This document shows, piece after piece, positions 1-7,407 of a stretch of DNA of 64,000 bases. The stretch lies in assembly GCF_009915685.1 (NCBI RefSeq), contig NZ_JAABLP010000005.1. One strand, given 5' to 3'. A program made the position numbers and the translations under genes. Within the stretch, counting starts at the first letter, position 1, and each line of letters opens with the position of its first letter. Under the pieces are notes generated by a model, which was given only the letters and a program-made list of their open reading frames with translations, made no database searches and had not been told where the DNA came from. Source of the stretch: Pannonibacter tanglangensis. Its GTDB lineage: Bacteria > Pseudomonadota > Alphaproteobacteria > Rhizobiales > Stappiaceae.

Positions 1-14
1 GTGTCGGTCATCAT
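1..14 (-). CDS. mnmE: Probable first codons of mnmE (tRNA modification GTPase), cut by window edge
   Basis: Read leftward, the first 14 bases give ATG ATG ACC GAC AC, that is Met-Met-Thr-Asp-Thr, the usual opening of MnmE/TrmE proteins (of the type M-T-D-T-I-F-A-L). MnmE with MnmG makes the cmnm5 modification of wobble uridine in tRNA. Synteny supports it: in Hyphomicrobiales mnmE commonly follows rho, which here reads towards this edge. Only five codons are visible and no strong ribosome binding site is seen, so the call rests on synteny plus the short match. Confidence 0.45.
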
Positions 15-418
15 GACGGTGGTCCGGGCCTGAAAACGGGACAGCTCCCCGACGCCCATACAGCCTTCCGCTGCCGGTGCCTAGACCCGGACTGTCAGGA
101 CAGGACAGCGCGGCCAAGGTCGGCAGCACAGGGTCGGCCGCACAGGGACAGGGGCGCGGGATGACCCCGACAGGGAAGCGGGCACTGGCAAGGCAGGTCG
201 GGGAGCGATCCACGCGAGAGGATTGATGCGGAGCCGATTCGATCTCCTGGCCTGACCGGGCGTCGGCCACCTCCTGCCCCGGCCGCGGGTCAGGCGCGCC
301 CTGCCGCAAGGGGTACCGGTGCGGATCCGATTCGATCCGGCGGCGGGCGGTCCGTCGCCGACGGACTGTTTCACGGCCTGTTTCACGTGAATCGGGCCGG
401 AGCCGGGCCCACCTGTGC
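15..418. other. Gene-free stretch between mnmE start and GNAT gene
   Basis: About 400 bases with no convincing gene. A leftward frame of 101 codons exists but encodes a Pro/Arg/Gly-rich product of the kind that appears by chance in GC-rich DNA. The stretch holds a parS-like palindrome (379-394), an extra half-site at 367-376 (TGTTTCACGG), and a 14-bp direct repeat with one mismatch at 118-145. It should also carry the mnmE promoter, but I cannot place it. Confidence 0.5.
379..394. promoter_or_regulatory. parS: parS-like centromere site (ParB binding)
   Basis: The 16-mer TGTTTCACGTGAATCG matches the widely conserved parS palindrome TGTTTCACGTGAAACA at 14 of 16 positions, with the core TTTCACGTGAA intact. 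ParB binds parS and, with ParA, segregates the origin region. Its place about 4 kb from the candidate origin, and next to the probable mnmE start (parAB often lie just beyond mnmE-mnmG-rsmG in these bacteria), fits. A single imperfect site; ParB binding is inferred. Confidence 0.55.
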
Positions 419-973
419 TCAGGAGCCTGCGACCGCTCTCGGCAGGCGATAGAGCACATGCGGCGCGAGCGGATGATCTGCGGGCAAAACCGGGTGCAGG
501 AAATCATCGGCTTCTGACCGGGCCATGCCGAGCCGCTCCATCACGCGTCGGGAGGCACGATTGCCGGCAGCCGTGAAGGCGACAATCTCGTCGAGATCAA
601 GCGTTTCAAAACCGAATCGCATCCAGGCCCGGGCTGCCTCGGTGGCATAGCCCTGCCCCCAGGCATCGCGGACAAGCCGCCAGGCGAACTCGACGCAAGG
701 ATCGAAGGGCAGCCGCACGGGGTAGGCGGGACGATTGAGGCCGACAAAGCCGACAAATCGCCCGTCCGCCTTTCGGATCACGGGAAACACGCCAAAGCCG
801 TCCGTTGCGAGCTTGCTGCGCATCCGCGCCATCATGGCCGCCGTTTCCGCCGGGCTCATCACGGCCGGAAAGTGGCGCATGACCTCCGGATCGGCATTCA
901 TGGCTGCAAAGGCGTCAAGATCCGCATCCTCCCAGGGACGCAGCAGCAGGCGATCTGTTTCCAGGCTGAACAT
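419..973 (-). CDS. GNAT family N-acetyltransferase (RimJ/RimL type)
   Basis: A 184-residue protein with the opening ETDRLLLRPWEDADLDAF typical of the RimJ/RimL-like acetyltransferase_3 group, and the acetyl-CoA pyrophosphate loop W-G-Q-G-Y-A-T-E-A in the middle, followed by A-x-N-x-x-S-x-x-V-M-E-R-L-G-M near the end. Such enzymes move an acetyl group from acetyl-CoA to an amine; the substrate cannot be told here. I chose the ATG at 971-973 because homology begins there; an upstream TTG would add 18 residues rich in Ala/Pro. It lies downstream of rho on the same strand with 119 bases between. Confidence 0.85.
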   Translation of the reverse strand: MFSLETDRLLLRPWEDADLDAFAAMNADPEVMRHFPAVMSPAETAAMMARMRSKLATDGFGVFPVIRKADGRFVGFVGLNRPAYPVRLPFDPCVEFAWRLVRDAWGQGYATEAARAWMRFGFETLDLDEIVAFTAAGNRASRRVMERLGMARSEADDFLHPVLPADHPLAPHVLYRLPRAVAGS

Positions 974-1092
974 GGGAGGCGGTCGATCCGGAGCCGATTC
1001 AGATGCGCAAGCCTTAGCAGACAGCAAAAGGCGCCGGAAGGTCTCCCCGCCGGCGCCCGTCTGGTCAGAGCCTGAACCGGATCCGAATCGGA

Positions 1093-2358
1093 TCAGGTGT
1101 TCATGCTGTCGAAGAAGTCGTCGTTCGACTTGGTCTGCTTGAGCTTGTCGAGCAGGAACTCGATCGCGTCGACCGTGCCCATCGGGTTGAGGATGCGGCG
1201 CAGGACGAAGGTCTTCTTGAGACGTTCCTGCGGCACGAGCAGCTCTTCCTTGCGGGTGCCTGAGCGCTGGATGTCGATCGCCGGGTAGACGCGCTTGTCG
1301 GAGATCTTGCGGTCGAGGATGATTTCGGAGTTACCCGTCCCCTTGAACTCTTCAAAGATCACTTCATCCATGCGGCTGCCGGTGTCGATCAGCGCGGTCG
1401 CGATGATGGTCAGGGACCCGCCTTCCTCGATGTTGCGTGCGGCACCGAAGAAGCGCTTCGGGCGCTGCAGCGCGTTGGCATCCACACCACCGGTCAGCAC
1501 CTTGCCCGAGGACGGAACAACGGTGTTGTAGGCGCGGCCGAGGCGGGTGATGGAATCGAGCAGGATGACCACGTCGCGGCCATGCTCGACAAGGCGCTTG
1601 GCCTTTTCGATGACCATCTCGGCCACCTGCACGTGCCGGGCCGCCGGCTCGTCGAAGGTGGAGGAAACGACCTCGCCCTTCACCGTCCGCTGCATGTCCG
1701 TCACTTCTTCCGGACGTTCGTCGATGAGCAGGACGATCAGGTAGCACTCGGGGTGGTTGGTCGTGATCGACTTGGCGATGTTCTGCAGGAACACCGTCTT
1801 GCCGGTGCGCGGCGGCGCGGTGATGAGCGCACGCTGGCCCTTGCCGAGCGGGGCGACCAGATCGATGATCCGGGAGGACAGGTCCTTGGAGGTCGGATCG
1901 CCGATTTCCATCTTGAACCGCTCGTCCGGATAGAGCGGGGTGAGGTTGTCGAAATGGACCTTGTGACGGGTCTTTTCCGGGTCCTCGAAATTGATCGTGT
2001 TGACCTTCAGCAGCGCGAAGTAGCGTTCGCCTTCCTTGGGGCTGCGGATCTGGCCTTCGACCGTATCGCCGGTGCGCAGAGAGAAACGACGGATCTGGGA
2101 CGGGGAAACGTAGATGTCGTCAGGTCCGGGGAGATAGTTCGCATCGGGCGAACGCAGGAAGCCGAAGCCGTCCTGAAGCACTTCCACCACGCCCTCGCCG
2201 ATGATCTCGACATCCTGCGCCGCCAGGCGTTTCAGGATCGCGAACATCAGTTCCTGCTTGCGCATGGTGCTGGCGTTTTCGACCTCGAGCTCTTCGGCGA
2301 AGGCGAGAAGCTCGGTGGGCGTTTTCTCTTTCAGGTCTTTGAGTTTCATTTCCCGCAT
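1093..2358 (-). CDS. rho: Transcription termination factor Rho
   Basis: Hexameric RNA helicase that ends transcription at C-rich, unstructured RNA. The 421-residue product has the full architecture: N-terminal Rho domain from about residue 5, cold-shock RNA-binding domain with RNP motif DGFGFLR (63-69), Walker A APPRTGKT (181-188), Walker B VVILLDSITR (263-272) and the R-loop region. The frame extends 36 codons further upstream, but that stretch is Arg/Pro-rich and unlike Rho, so the start is placed at Met-Arg-Glu-Met, with an A/G-rich AAGAGAGAA ahead of it. The 269-base leader towards hemJ may hold autoregulation, known for rho in other bacteria. Confidence 0.97.
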   Translation of the reverse strand: MREMKLKDLKEKTPTELLAFAEELEVENASTMRKQELMFAILKRLAAQDVEIIGEGVVEVLQDGFGFLRSPDANYLPGPDDIYVSPSQIRRFSLRTGDTVEGQIRSPKEGERYFALLKVNTINFEDPEKTRHKVHFDNLTPLYPDERFKMEIGDPTSKDLSSRIIDLVAPLGKGQRALITAPPRTGKTVFLQNIAKSITTNHPECYLIVLLIDERPEEVTDMQRTVKGEVVSSTFDEPAARHVQVAEMVIEKAKRLVEHGRDVVILLDSITRLGRAYNTVVPSSGKVLTGGVDANALQRPKRFFGAARNIEEGGSLTIIATALIDTGSRMDEVIFEEFKGTGNSEIILDRKISDKRVYPAIDIQRSGTRKEELLVPQERLKKTFVLRRILNPMGTVDAIEFLLDKLKQTKSNDDFFDSMNT

Positions 2359-2567
2359 AAACTGGGGTCGTTCTCTCTTGGGTGGGGGGGATCGTCCGGC
2401 GGCGAGCCGCTTCTGAAATCCGAAACGCTGGTGAAATCGGCTACAGAAGTTAACACGTGGCGTCACCGGCCTTGGGACAGCCGGTCTGCTTCGCCCTTGG
2501 GCATTTGGGGGGTGCGCCCCGTGCGCCTTTCGTGAAGTTGGCAGCGAACATAGCTGCTTCGCTTCTG

Positions 2568-2597
2568 TCCCGCAAGAGCGTAATGGCTCTCGCGGGA
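2568..2597. other. Stem-loop in the hemJ-rho gap
   Basis: A 12-bp inverted repeat (TCCCGCAAGAGC with GCTCTCGCGGGA, one A-C mismatch) encloses a 6-base loop. No T-run follows on either strand, so it is not a standard intrinsic terminator. It lies just after the hemJ stop and at the head of the rho leader, so it may be an RNA-stabilising 3' end or part of a leader. Function is inferred from position only. Confidence 0.4.
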
Positions 2598-2627
2598 TCA
2601 GGGATTGTACTGTGAACGCAACGTCAC

Positions 2628-3056
2628 TTAGAACGGCTTGCCAATGACCAGGATGACAATTCCGATCATCAGGACTGTCGGTACTTCGTTCAGCATCCGG
2701 TAGAAGCGCGCCGGACGCGTGTTTGCATCGCGGGCAAACACCTTGACGCAGCCGGCGAGGTATCCGTGCATCCCGGACATCACGAGCACCAGCGTCAGCT
2801 TGGCGTGGAACCAGCCCTGACTGAAGGCACCGATGTCATAGGCAAGCCAGAGGCCAAGCCCCCAGGACACGAGCATTGCCGGCGTCATGATTGCCTTGAG
2901 TAGGCGCCGTTCCATCACCTTGAAGGTCTCGGACTGCTGCGAGCCGGCCGGGGCGTCGACATGATAGACAAACAGCCGCGGCAGGTAGAGCAGTCCGGCC
3001 ATCCAGGCAATGATGGCAATCACATGCAGGGACTTGAGCCAGAGGTAGAGATCCAT
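2628..3056 (-). CDS. hemJ: Protoporphyrinogen IX oxidase HemJ
   Basis: A 142-residue integral membrane protein with about four hydrophobic helices and the family's features: HVIAIIAWMAGLLYLPRL near the N-terminus, then a W-F-H-A-K-L helix containing the conserved Lys. HemJ oxidises protoporphyrinogen IX to protoporphyrin IX, the step before iron insertion in haem synthesis, and replaces HemY/HemG in most alphaproteobacteria. It starts 10 bases after hemE ends, so the two haem genes probably share a transcript. Full length for the family (about 140-150 residues). Confidence 0.92.
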   Translation of the reverse strand: MDLYLWLKSLHVIAIIAWMAGLLYLPRLFVYHVDAPAGSQQSETFKVMERRLLKAIMTPAMLVSWGLGLWLAYDIGAFSQGWFHAKLTLVLVMSGMHGYLAGCVKVFARDANTRPARFYRMLNEVPTVLMIGIVILVIGKPF

Positions 3057-3066
3057 TTGCCGGCCC

Positions 3067-4095
3067 TCATCCCTGCCGCACGCGCTCGATCATCCGGGCC
3101 ACGTGGGCAGGATCGGTCTCCGGCGTGACGCCATGGCCAAGGTTGAAGATCAGCGGACCCTGGCCGAGCGCCTTCAGGACATGGGCAATGCCCTCATCCA
3201 GAGCCGCACCGCCGGCCACCAGCCGCATCGGATCAAGATTGCCCTGCACCGGCACGGTCTTCTGGATCGCCTGGGCGACGTGGTCTGGCGCGGTCCAGTC
3301 AAGCCCGACCGCATCGACGCCGGTTCCGGCCACATAGGCAGCAAGGCGGGCGGACGAGGCCTTCGGGAAGCCGATGATCCGGGCCTCCGGCCGTTCGGCC
3401 TTCACGCCGGCAACGATGCGGCGGGTGGGCTCGATGGACCAGCGCTGGAACCCCTCCTCGTCGAGGACCCCGGCCCAGGTGTCGAAGATCTGCACGGCAT
3501 CCGCGCCCGCATCCAGCTGGCGGATCAGATAGCGGATCGAGGCCGTCACCAGCTCGTCGATGAACCGCTGCATCAGCGCCGGGTCACGGTAGGCGCCGAC
3601 CCGGGCCGCAGTCTGGTCCTGCGTCGTATGGCCGGCGACCGAGTAGCAGGCAACGGTCCAGGGTGCACCGCAGAAGCCGAGGAGCGTGGTTTCCGCCGGC
3701 AGCTCGCGGCGCAGGCGCCGCACTGTCTCGATCACCGGTTCCAGGTGAGCCTCTGCTCGTCCCTGCTCCAGGCGGTCCAGCACGCCATGCGTCAGCGGTT
3801 CGAGAACAGGACCACGGCCCTCTTCAAAGCGAACCGGATAGCCGATCGCATCCGGGACGACGAAGATGTCGGAAAAGAGGATCGACGCGTCGAAGCCGTA
3901 GCGCCGGATCGGCTGGAGGGTGACCTCCGTTGCCAGGTCCGGATTGTAGCAGAAGTCGAGGAAGTTCTTCGCCTTCGCCCGTGTCTCCCGATACTCCGGC
4001 AGATATCTCCCTGCCTGCCGCATCATCCAGATTGGAGGCGGCCAGAGACGTTCTCCAGCCAGCACACGCATGACGGCCCGGTCGCCTGATTTCAT
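3067..4095 (-). CDS. hemE: Uroporphyrinogen decarboxylase HemE
   Basis: Converts uroporphyrinogen III to coproporphyrinogen III in haem synthesis, in the cytoplasm. The 342-residue product shows both family signatures: MRQAGRYLPEYR (25-36) and GFCGAPWTVACY in the middle, plus the substrate-binding Asp in the segment SILFSDIFVVPDAIG. A good Shine-Dalgarno (AAGGA, 8 bases) precedes the ATG. It reads away from the candidate replication origin at its 5' side; hemE next to the origin is a known arrangement in Caulobacter and several rhizobial relatives. Full length. Confidence 0.97.
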   Translation of the reverse strand: MKSGDRAVMRVLAGERLWPPPIWMMRQAGRYLPEYRETRAKAKNFLDFCYNPDLATEVTLQPIRRYGFDASILFSDIFVVPDAIGYPVRFEEGRGPVLEPLTHGVLDRLEQGRAEAHLEPVIETVRRLRRELPAETTLLGFCGAPWTVACYSVAGHTTQDQTAARVGAYRDPALMQRFIDELVTASIRYLIRQLDAGADAVQIFDTWAGVLDEEGFQRWSIEPTRRIVAGVKAERPEARIIGFPKASSARLAAYVAGTGVDAVGLDWTAPDHVAQAIQKTVPVQGNLDPMRLVAGGAALDEGIAHVLKALGQGPLIFNLGHGVTPETDPAHVARMIERVRQG

Positions 4096-4192
4096 GGATC
4101 GGTCCTTTTCCCCGTCAGGGCCCTAAAAAGGGAGTCTGATGTAGATTTGAATCTGTTTCTTATTCTTGTGAGTGGATTACCGGGATCATTCG

Positions 4193-4201
4193 TTGTCCAC
4201 A
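4193..4201 (+). promoter_or_regulatory. DnaA box
   Basis: TTGTCCACA differs from the strong box TTATCCACA at one base. It lies next to the AT-rich patch at 4139-4180, a sensible place for an initiator-bound box beside a duplex-unwinding element. Confidence 0.65.
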
Positions 4202-4294
4202 ATCCGTCCTCTGACTTTTCGCGCCGGGATGAATCGTCGCGCGGTCTGGACAAACTCCGGGGAAGGAATCCGGCCGGTTCCGAAAACCGAGCCA

Positions 4295-4307
4295 GATCAA
4301 GGATTTG
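4295..4307 (+). promoter_or_regulatory. IHF-like binding site
   Basis: GATCAAGGATTTG fits the IHF consensus WATCAANNNNTTR at all fixed positions but the first. It ends 8 bases before the CtrA motif; in Caulobacter an IHF site likewise overlaps a CtrA site within the origin. Binding is inferred. Confidence 0.45.
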
Positions 4308-4315
4308 ACGATCCG

Positions 4316-4330
4316 TTAAGGCTTGCTTAA
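4316..4330 (+). promoter_or_regulatory. CtrA binding motif TTAA-N7-TTAA
   Basis: TTAAGGCTTGCTTAA is a perfect full CtrA site. CtrA, the cell-cycle master regulator of alphaproteobacteria, represses initiation at the Caulobacter origin through such sites. A possible rightward promoter (TTGACG at 4305-4310, 17-base spacer, TAAGAC at 4328-4333) overlaps it, which could also place the PPSR gene under CtrA. Confidence 0.65.
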
Positions 4331-4343
4331 GACTTGTGGCCTG

Positions 4344-4352
4344 CGTGGATAA
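4344..4352 (-). promoter_or_regulatory. DnaA box
   Basis: On the minus strand this reads TTATCCACG, one base from TTATCCACA. It lies 14 bases after the CtrA motif and 28 bases before the next box, which faces the other way. Confidence 0.6.
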
Positions 4353-4379
4353 ACTGAGGGTGGCCGAAAGCGGACCTGT

Positions 4380-4388
4380 TGATCCACA
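4380..4388 (+). promoter_or_regulatory. DnaA box, Caulobacter G-box type
   Basis: TGATCCACA is identical to the moderate-affinity G-box form of DnaA site described in the Caulobacter origin. Confidence 0.6.
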
Positions 4389-4424
4389 GATGCCCCGGAC
4401 CGTTTCGGCAACGATTGCCCGCAT

Positions 4425-4439
4425 TTTACGATCTGTTAA
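4425..4439 (+). promoter_or_regulatory. Imperfect CtrA motif
   Basis: TTTACGATCTGTTAA keeps the two half-sites seven bases apart with one mismatch in the first half (TTTA for TTAA). Near the PPSR start, so it could affect both origin and promoter. Confidence 0.4.
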
Positions 4440-4516
4440 TGAAATCGGGCAAGCGGGGATGGATTTGCCGGCGCGGACGGGTTGTCCCCGGCCATCAACA
4501 TGGGCGAGGCTTTGCT

Positions 4517-5365
4517 GTGGGAAAATCGAGACACTACTTCCACCTCCATCTCGTGTCCGATTCGACCGGCGAGACGTTGATGACCGTGGCGCGTGCCGCG
4601 ACCGTCCAGTATGAGGCGGTCCGCGCGATCGAGCACATGTACCCCCTCGTCCGGACCCACAAGCAGCTCGACAGGGTCATCGGCCAGATCGAGCAGGCAC
4701 CGGGCATCGTGCTCTACACGCTGGTCGACAAGGAAATTGCCGAACGCCTCGAACGATTTTGCCGCGAAATTGGTATCCCTTTCGTTAACATCCTCGATCC
4801 CGTCTTCGCGGTGTTCCAGTCTTACCTGAACGTCCCCTTCACGCGCCGGCCCGGCGGGCAGCACGCCCTCGATGCGGAGTACTTCAAGCGCATCGACGCG
4901 CTGAACTACACGATGATGCATGACGACGGGCAGATCGCGGAAAACCTCAACCAGGCCGACATCGTGCTGGTCGGAATCAGCCGGACGTCCAAGACGCCGA
5001 CCTGCATCTATCTCGCCAATCGCGGCATCAAGTGTGCCAATGTGCCGATTGTGCCCGACATCCCCCTTCCCGCCGAACTGACGCGCCTGTCGCATCCGCT
5101 CGTCGTCGGGCTCGTCGCCTCGCCCGAACGCATCCAGCAGATCCGCCAGAACCGGGTGCTTTCCCTCAACTCGGAGGGGTACAACGACCTCTATGTCGAT
5201 CGCCGCGAGATTGCCCGCGAGATTGCCGCCACCCGCCGGCTCTGCGTCGAGCAGGGTTGGCCCTTGATCGACGTGACCCGCCGCTCCATTGAAGAGACAG
5301 CGGCGGAGATCATGGAACTCTTCCGCCATTTCAAGAATGCCGGCCGGGCCCCCGACCTCGCCTGA
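4517..5365 (+). CDS. Phosphoenolpyruvate synthase / PPDK regulatory protein (kinase-pyrophosphorylase, DUF299)
   Basis: A 282-residue member of the PEP synthase regulatory protein family, which inactivates its target (PEP synthase or pyruvate phosphate dikinase) by ADP-dependent phosphorylation and reactivates it by phosphorolysis. Seen: N-terminal FHLHLVSDSTGETL and the nucleotide loop GISRTSKTPT at about residues 153-162, both hallmarks. The start is taken as GTG at 4517, because homology begins right there (V-G-K-S-R-H-Y-F-H-L) and an AGG lies 8 bases ahead; the frame is open 46 codons further into the candidate origin. First gene on the right side of the origin, followed by maf after 25 bases. 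Which enzyme it controls is not visible here. Confidence 0.9.
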   Translation: MGKSRHYFHLHLVSDSTGETLMTVARAATVQYEAVRAIEHMYPLVRTHKQLDRVIGQIEQAPGIVLYTLVDKEIAERLERFCREIGIPFVNILDPVFAVFQSYLNVPFTRRPGGQHALDAEYFKRIDALNYTMMHDDGQIAENLNQADIVLVGISRTSKTPTCIYLANRGIKCANVPIVPDIPLPAELTRLSHPLVVGLVASPERIQQIRQNRVLSLNSEGYNDLYVDRREIAREIAATRRLCVEQGWPLIDVTRRSIEETAAEIMELFRHFKNAGRAPDLA

Positions 5366-5390
5366 CCGGACCAGCAGAAAGACAGGACAC

Positions 5391-5984
5391 ATGGGACTTG
5401 TGCTGGCCAGCGGCAGCCGCATCCGCGCGACGCTGCTGTCGAATGCCCGGCTCGACTTCACGGTCGACCCGGCCACCGTCGATGAACGTGCCGTCGAGCT
5501 GCCGCTGCTCGATGCCGGCGTCGCTCCCGAGGAGATTGCCCGCGTTCTGGCCGAGGCCAAGGCGCTCGACGTCGCAGCCCGCCGGCCGCAGGATCTCGTG
5601 ATCGGCGCCGATCAGGTGCTCGGCCTCGGCAACACCCGCTTCACCAAGCCGGCCGACAGGGACGCGGCCCGGCGTCAGCTCCAGACCCTGGCCGGCCAGA
5701 CGCATGACCTGCACTCGGCCGTCGTCCTGGCCCGAGGCGGCACGCCGCTGTGGCAGACCGTCTCGACCGCACGGCTGACCATGCGTTCCCTGTCGCCGGA
5801 CGAGATCGACGCCTATCTCGACCTCGCCGGCGAGGCGATCCTGTCCAGCGTCGGTTGCTACCAGCTCGAGAATGTCGGCATCCGCCTGTTCGACCGCATC
5901 GAGGGCGACTACTTCACCATTCTCGGTCTGCCCCTGTTGCCGCTGCTGGGCGAACTCCGCCGCCTCGGGGAGATCGCGCCGTGA
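5391..5984 (+). CDS. maf: Maf-like nucleotide pyrophosphatase
   Basis: A 197-residue Maf/HAM1-like protein, thought to hydrolyse non-canonical or modified nucleoside triphosphates and so clean the nucleotide pool. Seen: the N-terminal loop LASGSRIR (4-11; many Maf proteins have S-x-R-R here) and the conserved GADQVL (72-77), then I-E-G-D-Y-F-T-I-L-G-L-P near the end. An AGGA sits 6 bases ahead of the ATG. The stop overlaps the aroE start (GTGA), so the two are translationally coupled. Substrate subfamily not assigned. Confidence 0.9.
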   Translation: MGLVLASGSRIRATLLSNARLDFTVDPATVDERAVELPLLDAGVAPEEIARVLAEAKALDVAARRPQDLVIGADQVLGLGNTRFTKPADRDAARRQLQTLAGQTHDLHSAVVLARGGTPLWQTVSTARLTMRSLSPDEIDAYLDLAGEAILSSVGCYQLENVGIRLFDRIEGDYFTILGLPLLPLLGELRRLGEIAP

Positions 5985-6823
5985 CCACGACCCGCCGCGC
6001 CGCCATCACGGGATGGCCCGTCGCCCAGTCGCGCTCGCCGCTCATCCACGGATACTGGCTGAGAAAACACGGCATTGACGGAGACTACGGTCGCGTTCCC
6101 GTGGCCCCCGAAGACGCCGAGACCTTCTATCGCGACCTCGCGGCCGCCGGGCTGACCGGCTGCAACGTCACGGTTCCGCACAAGGAGATCGCGGCAAGCC
6201 TCTGCGACTGGCTCGATCCGGCAGCAACCGCCATGGGCGCGGCCAACACGCTGTGGCTGGACGGGGGCCGTCTGTGCGGCGCCAACACCGACGGGCTCGG
6301 CTTTCTCGGCAATCTCGACGATGGCGCCCCGGGCTGGGACGCAGATCCCGGACCGGCCGTCGTCCTGGGGGCCGGCGGCGCCGCGCGCGCGATTGTCTGG
6401 GCCTTGTTGTCGCGCGGCTTCACGCCGGTGCATGTCGTCAACAGGACCGAGGACAAGGCCAGGGCCATTGCGGATCATTTCGGCGCGGATGTTGTGCCTC
6501 ATGGCTGGGACAAGCTGGGGACAGTGCTTGGACAGGCGCGGGTTCTGGTCAACACGACCTCGCTCGGGATGGCCGGCAAGCCGGAGCTGGACATCGACCT
6601 CTCCGGCCTGCCCGCGACAGCCCTGGTGACCGATGCCGTCTACGTTCCGCTGGAAACGGGCCTCCTGCGCGCGGCACGGGCGCGGGGCAACAGGACCGTC
6701 GACGGGCTCGGAATGCTCCTGCATCAGGCCGTGAACGGGTTTGAACGCTGGTTCGGCGTGCGCCCGACGGTGGACGACGAGCTGCGGGCGCTGATCCTCG
6801 CCGATCTGGACCGCAGCGCATGA
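5981..6823 (+). CDS. aroE: Shikimate dehydrogenase AroE
   Basis: Reduces 3-dehydroshikimate to shikimate with NADPH in aromatic amino acid synthesis. In the 280-residue product the substrate loop SRSPLIH (17-23), the catalytic Lys motif NVTVPHK (62-68), the NADP Rossmann loop GAGGAARA (about 130-137) and the NRT motif after it are all present. It uses a GTG start inside the maf stop and ends in an ATGA overlap with coaE, so maf-aroE-coaE form a tightly coupled set. Full length. Confidence 0.96.
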   Translation: MTTTRRAAITGWPVAQSRSPLIHGYWLRKHGIDGDYGRVPVAPEDAETFYRDLAAAGLTGCNVTVPHKEIAASLCDWLDPAATAMGAANTLWLDGGRLCGANTDGLGFLGNLDDGAPGWDADPGPAVVLGAGGAARAIVWALLSRGFTPVHVVNRTEDKARAIADHFGADVVPHGWDKLGTVLGQARVLVNTTSLGMAGKPELDIDLSGLPATALVTDAVYVPLETGLLRAARARGNRTVDGLGMLLHQAVNGFERWFGVRPTVDDELRALILADLDRSA

Positions 6824-7407
6824 TCCGTCTCGGTCTCACCGGCTCGATTGCCATGGGCAAGTCGACCACGGCGAAGCTCTTTGCCGAGGCCGGCGTGCCC
6901 GTGCATGACGCGGATGCGACCGTGCATGCGCTCTACGCCGGGCGGGCCGCCCCGCTGATCGAGGCGGCCTTCCCCGGGACGGTGGAGGGCGGCACGGTCA
7001 ACCGGCTGCGGCTCGGGGAGGCGGTGCTCGGCAAGCCGGAGGCGATCGCCCGTCTCGAGGCCATCGTCCATCCGCTGGTGCGCGAAGAGGAACTGGCCTT
7101 CCTCGCCCGCGCCAGAGCGGAGGGCCGGCGCATCGTCGTGCTCGACATCCCGTTGCTGTTCGAGACAGGCGGCGAGCGCCGGGTCGACGCGGTGGCCGTG
7201 GTCACGGCCAGCCCCGAGGTCCAGCGCGCCCGCGCCCTTGCCCGGCCCGGCATGACGCCGGAGCGCTTCGAGGCGATTGTCGCCCGGCAGATGCCCGATG
7301 CCGAAAAGCGGCGTCGCGCGCATTTCCTCATCGACACCGGGCTCGGTCCCGAAAGCGCCCGCCGTGCGGTTGCCGCCCTGCTGCGGGCGGTGGCCGGCCG
7401 GGCATAA
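6820..7407 (+). CDS. coaE: Dephospho-CoA kinase CoaE
   Basis: Last step of coenzyme A synthesis: phosphorylates the ribose 3'-OH of dephospho-CoA with ATP. The 195-residue protein opens with a P-loop GSIAMGKST (8-16) followed by V-H-D-A-D-A-T-V-H, the family's substrate Asp region, and has the usual D-I-P-L-L-F-E-T segment mid-protein. Its ATG overlaps the aroE stop. The last codons and stop lie inside the first unit of a 31-bp tandem repeat, so repeat growth has reached the gene end. The pairing with dnaQ downstream is usual in rhizobial relatives. Confidence 0.95.
   Translation: MIRLGLTGSIAMGKSTTAKLFAEAGVPVHDADATVHALYAGRAAPLIEAAFPGTVEGGTVNRLRLGEAVLGKPEAIARLEAIVHPLVREEELAFLARARAEGRRIVVLDIPLLFETGGERRVDAVAVVTASPEVQRARALARPGMTPERFEAIVARQMPDAEKRRRAHFLIDTGLGPESARRAVAALLRAVAGRA

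Larger units (their letters stand above)
4096..4516. other. oriC: Candidate chromosomal replication origin (oriC)
   Basis: A 421-base gene-free stretch between divergent hemE and the PPSR gene. It holds DnaA-box-like nonamers (4193-4201, 4344-4352, 4380-4388 and a weaker one at 4245-4253), a perfect CtrA motif (4316-4330) and a near match (4425-4439), an IHF-like site (4295-4307), four GANTC sites for CcrM methylation (4132-4136, 4149-4153, 4231-4235, 4266-4270) and an AT-rich patch at about 4139-4180 that could unwind. hemE-adjacent origins with DnaA, CtrA, IHF and GANTC sites are known in Caulobacter, and hemE-adjacent origins in Sinorhizobium and Brucella. Gene direction switches from left to right here. 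Not tested by skew. Confidence 0.8.

Noticed and set aside
81..386. A 101-codon leftward frame ahead of the GNAT gene
   Set aside because: Pro/Arg/Gly-rich with no ribosome binding site or known fold, and it covers the parS-like site.
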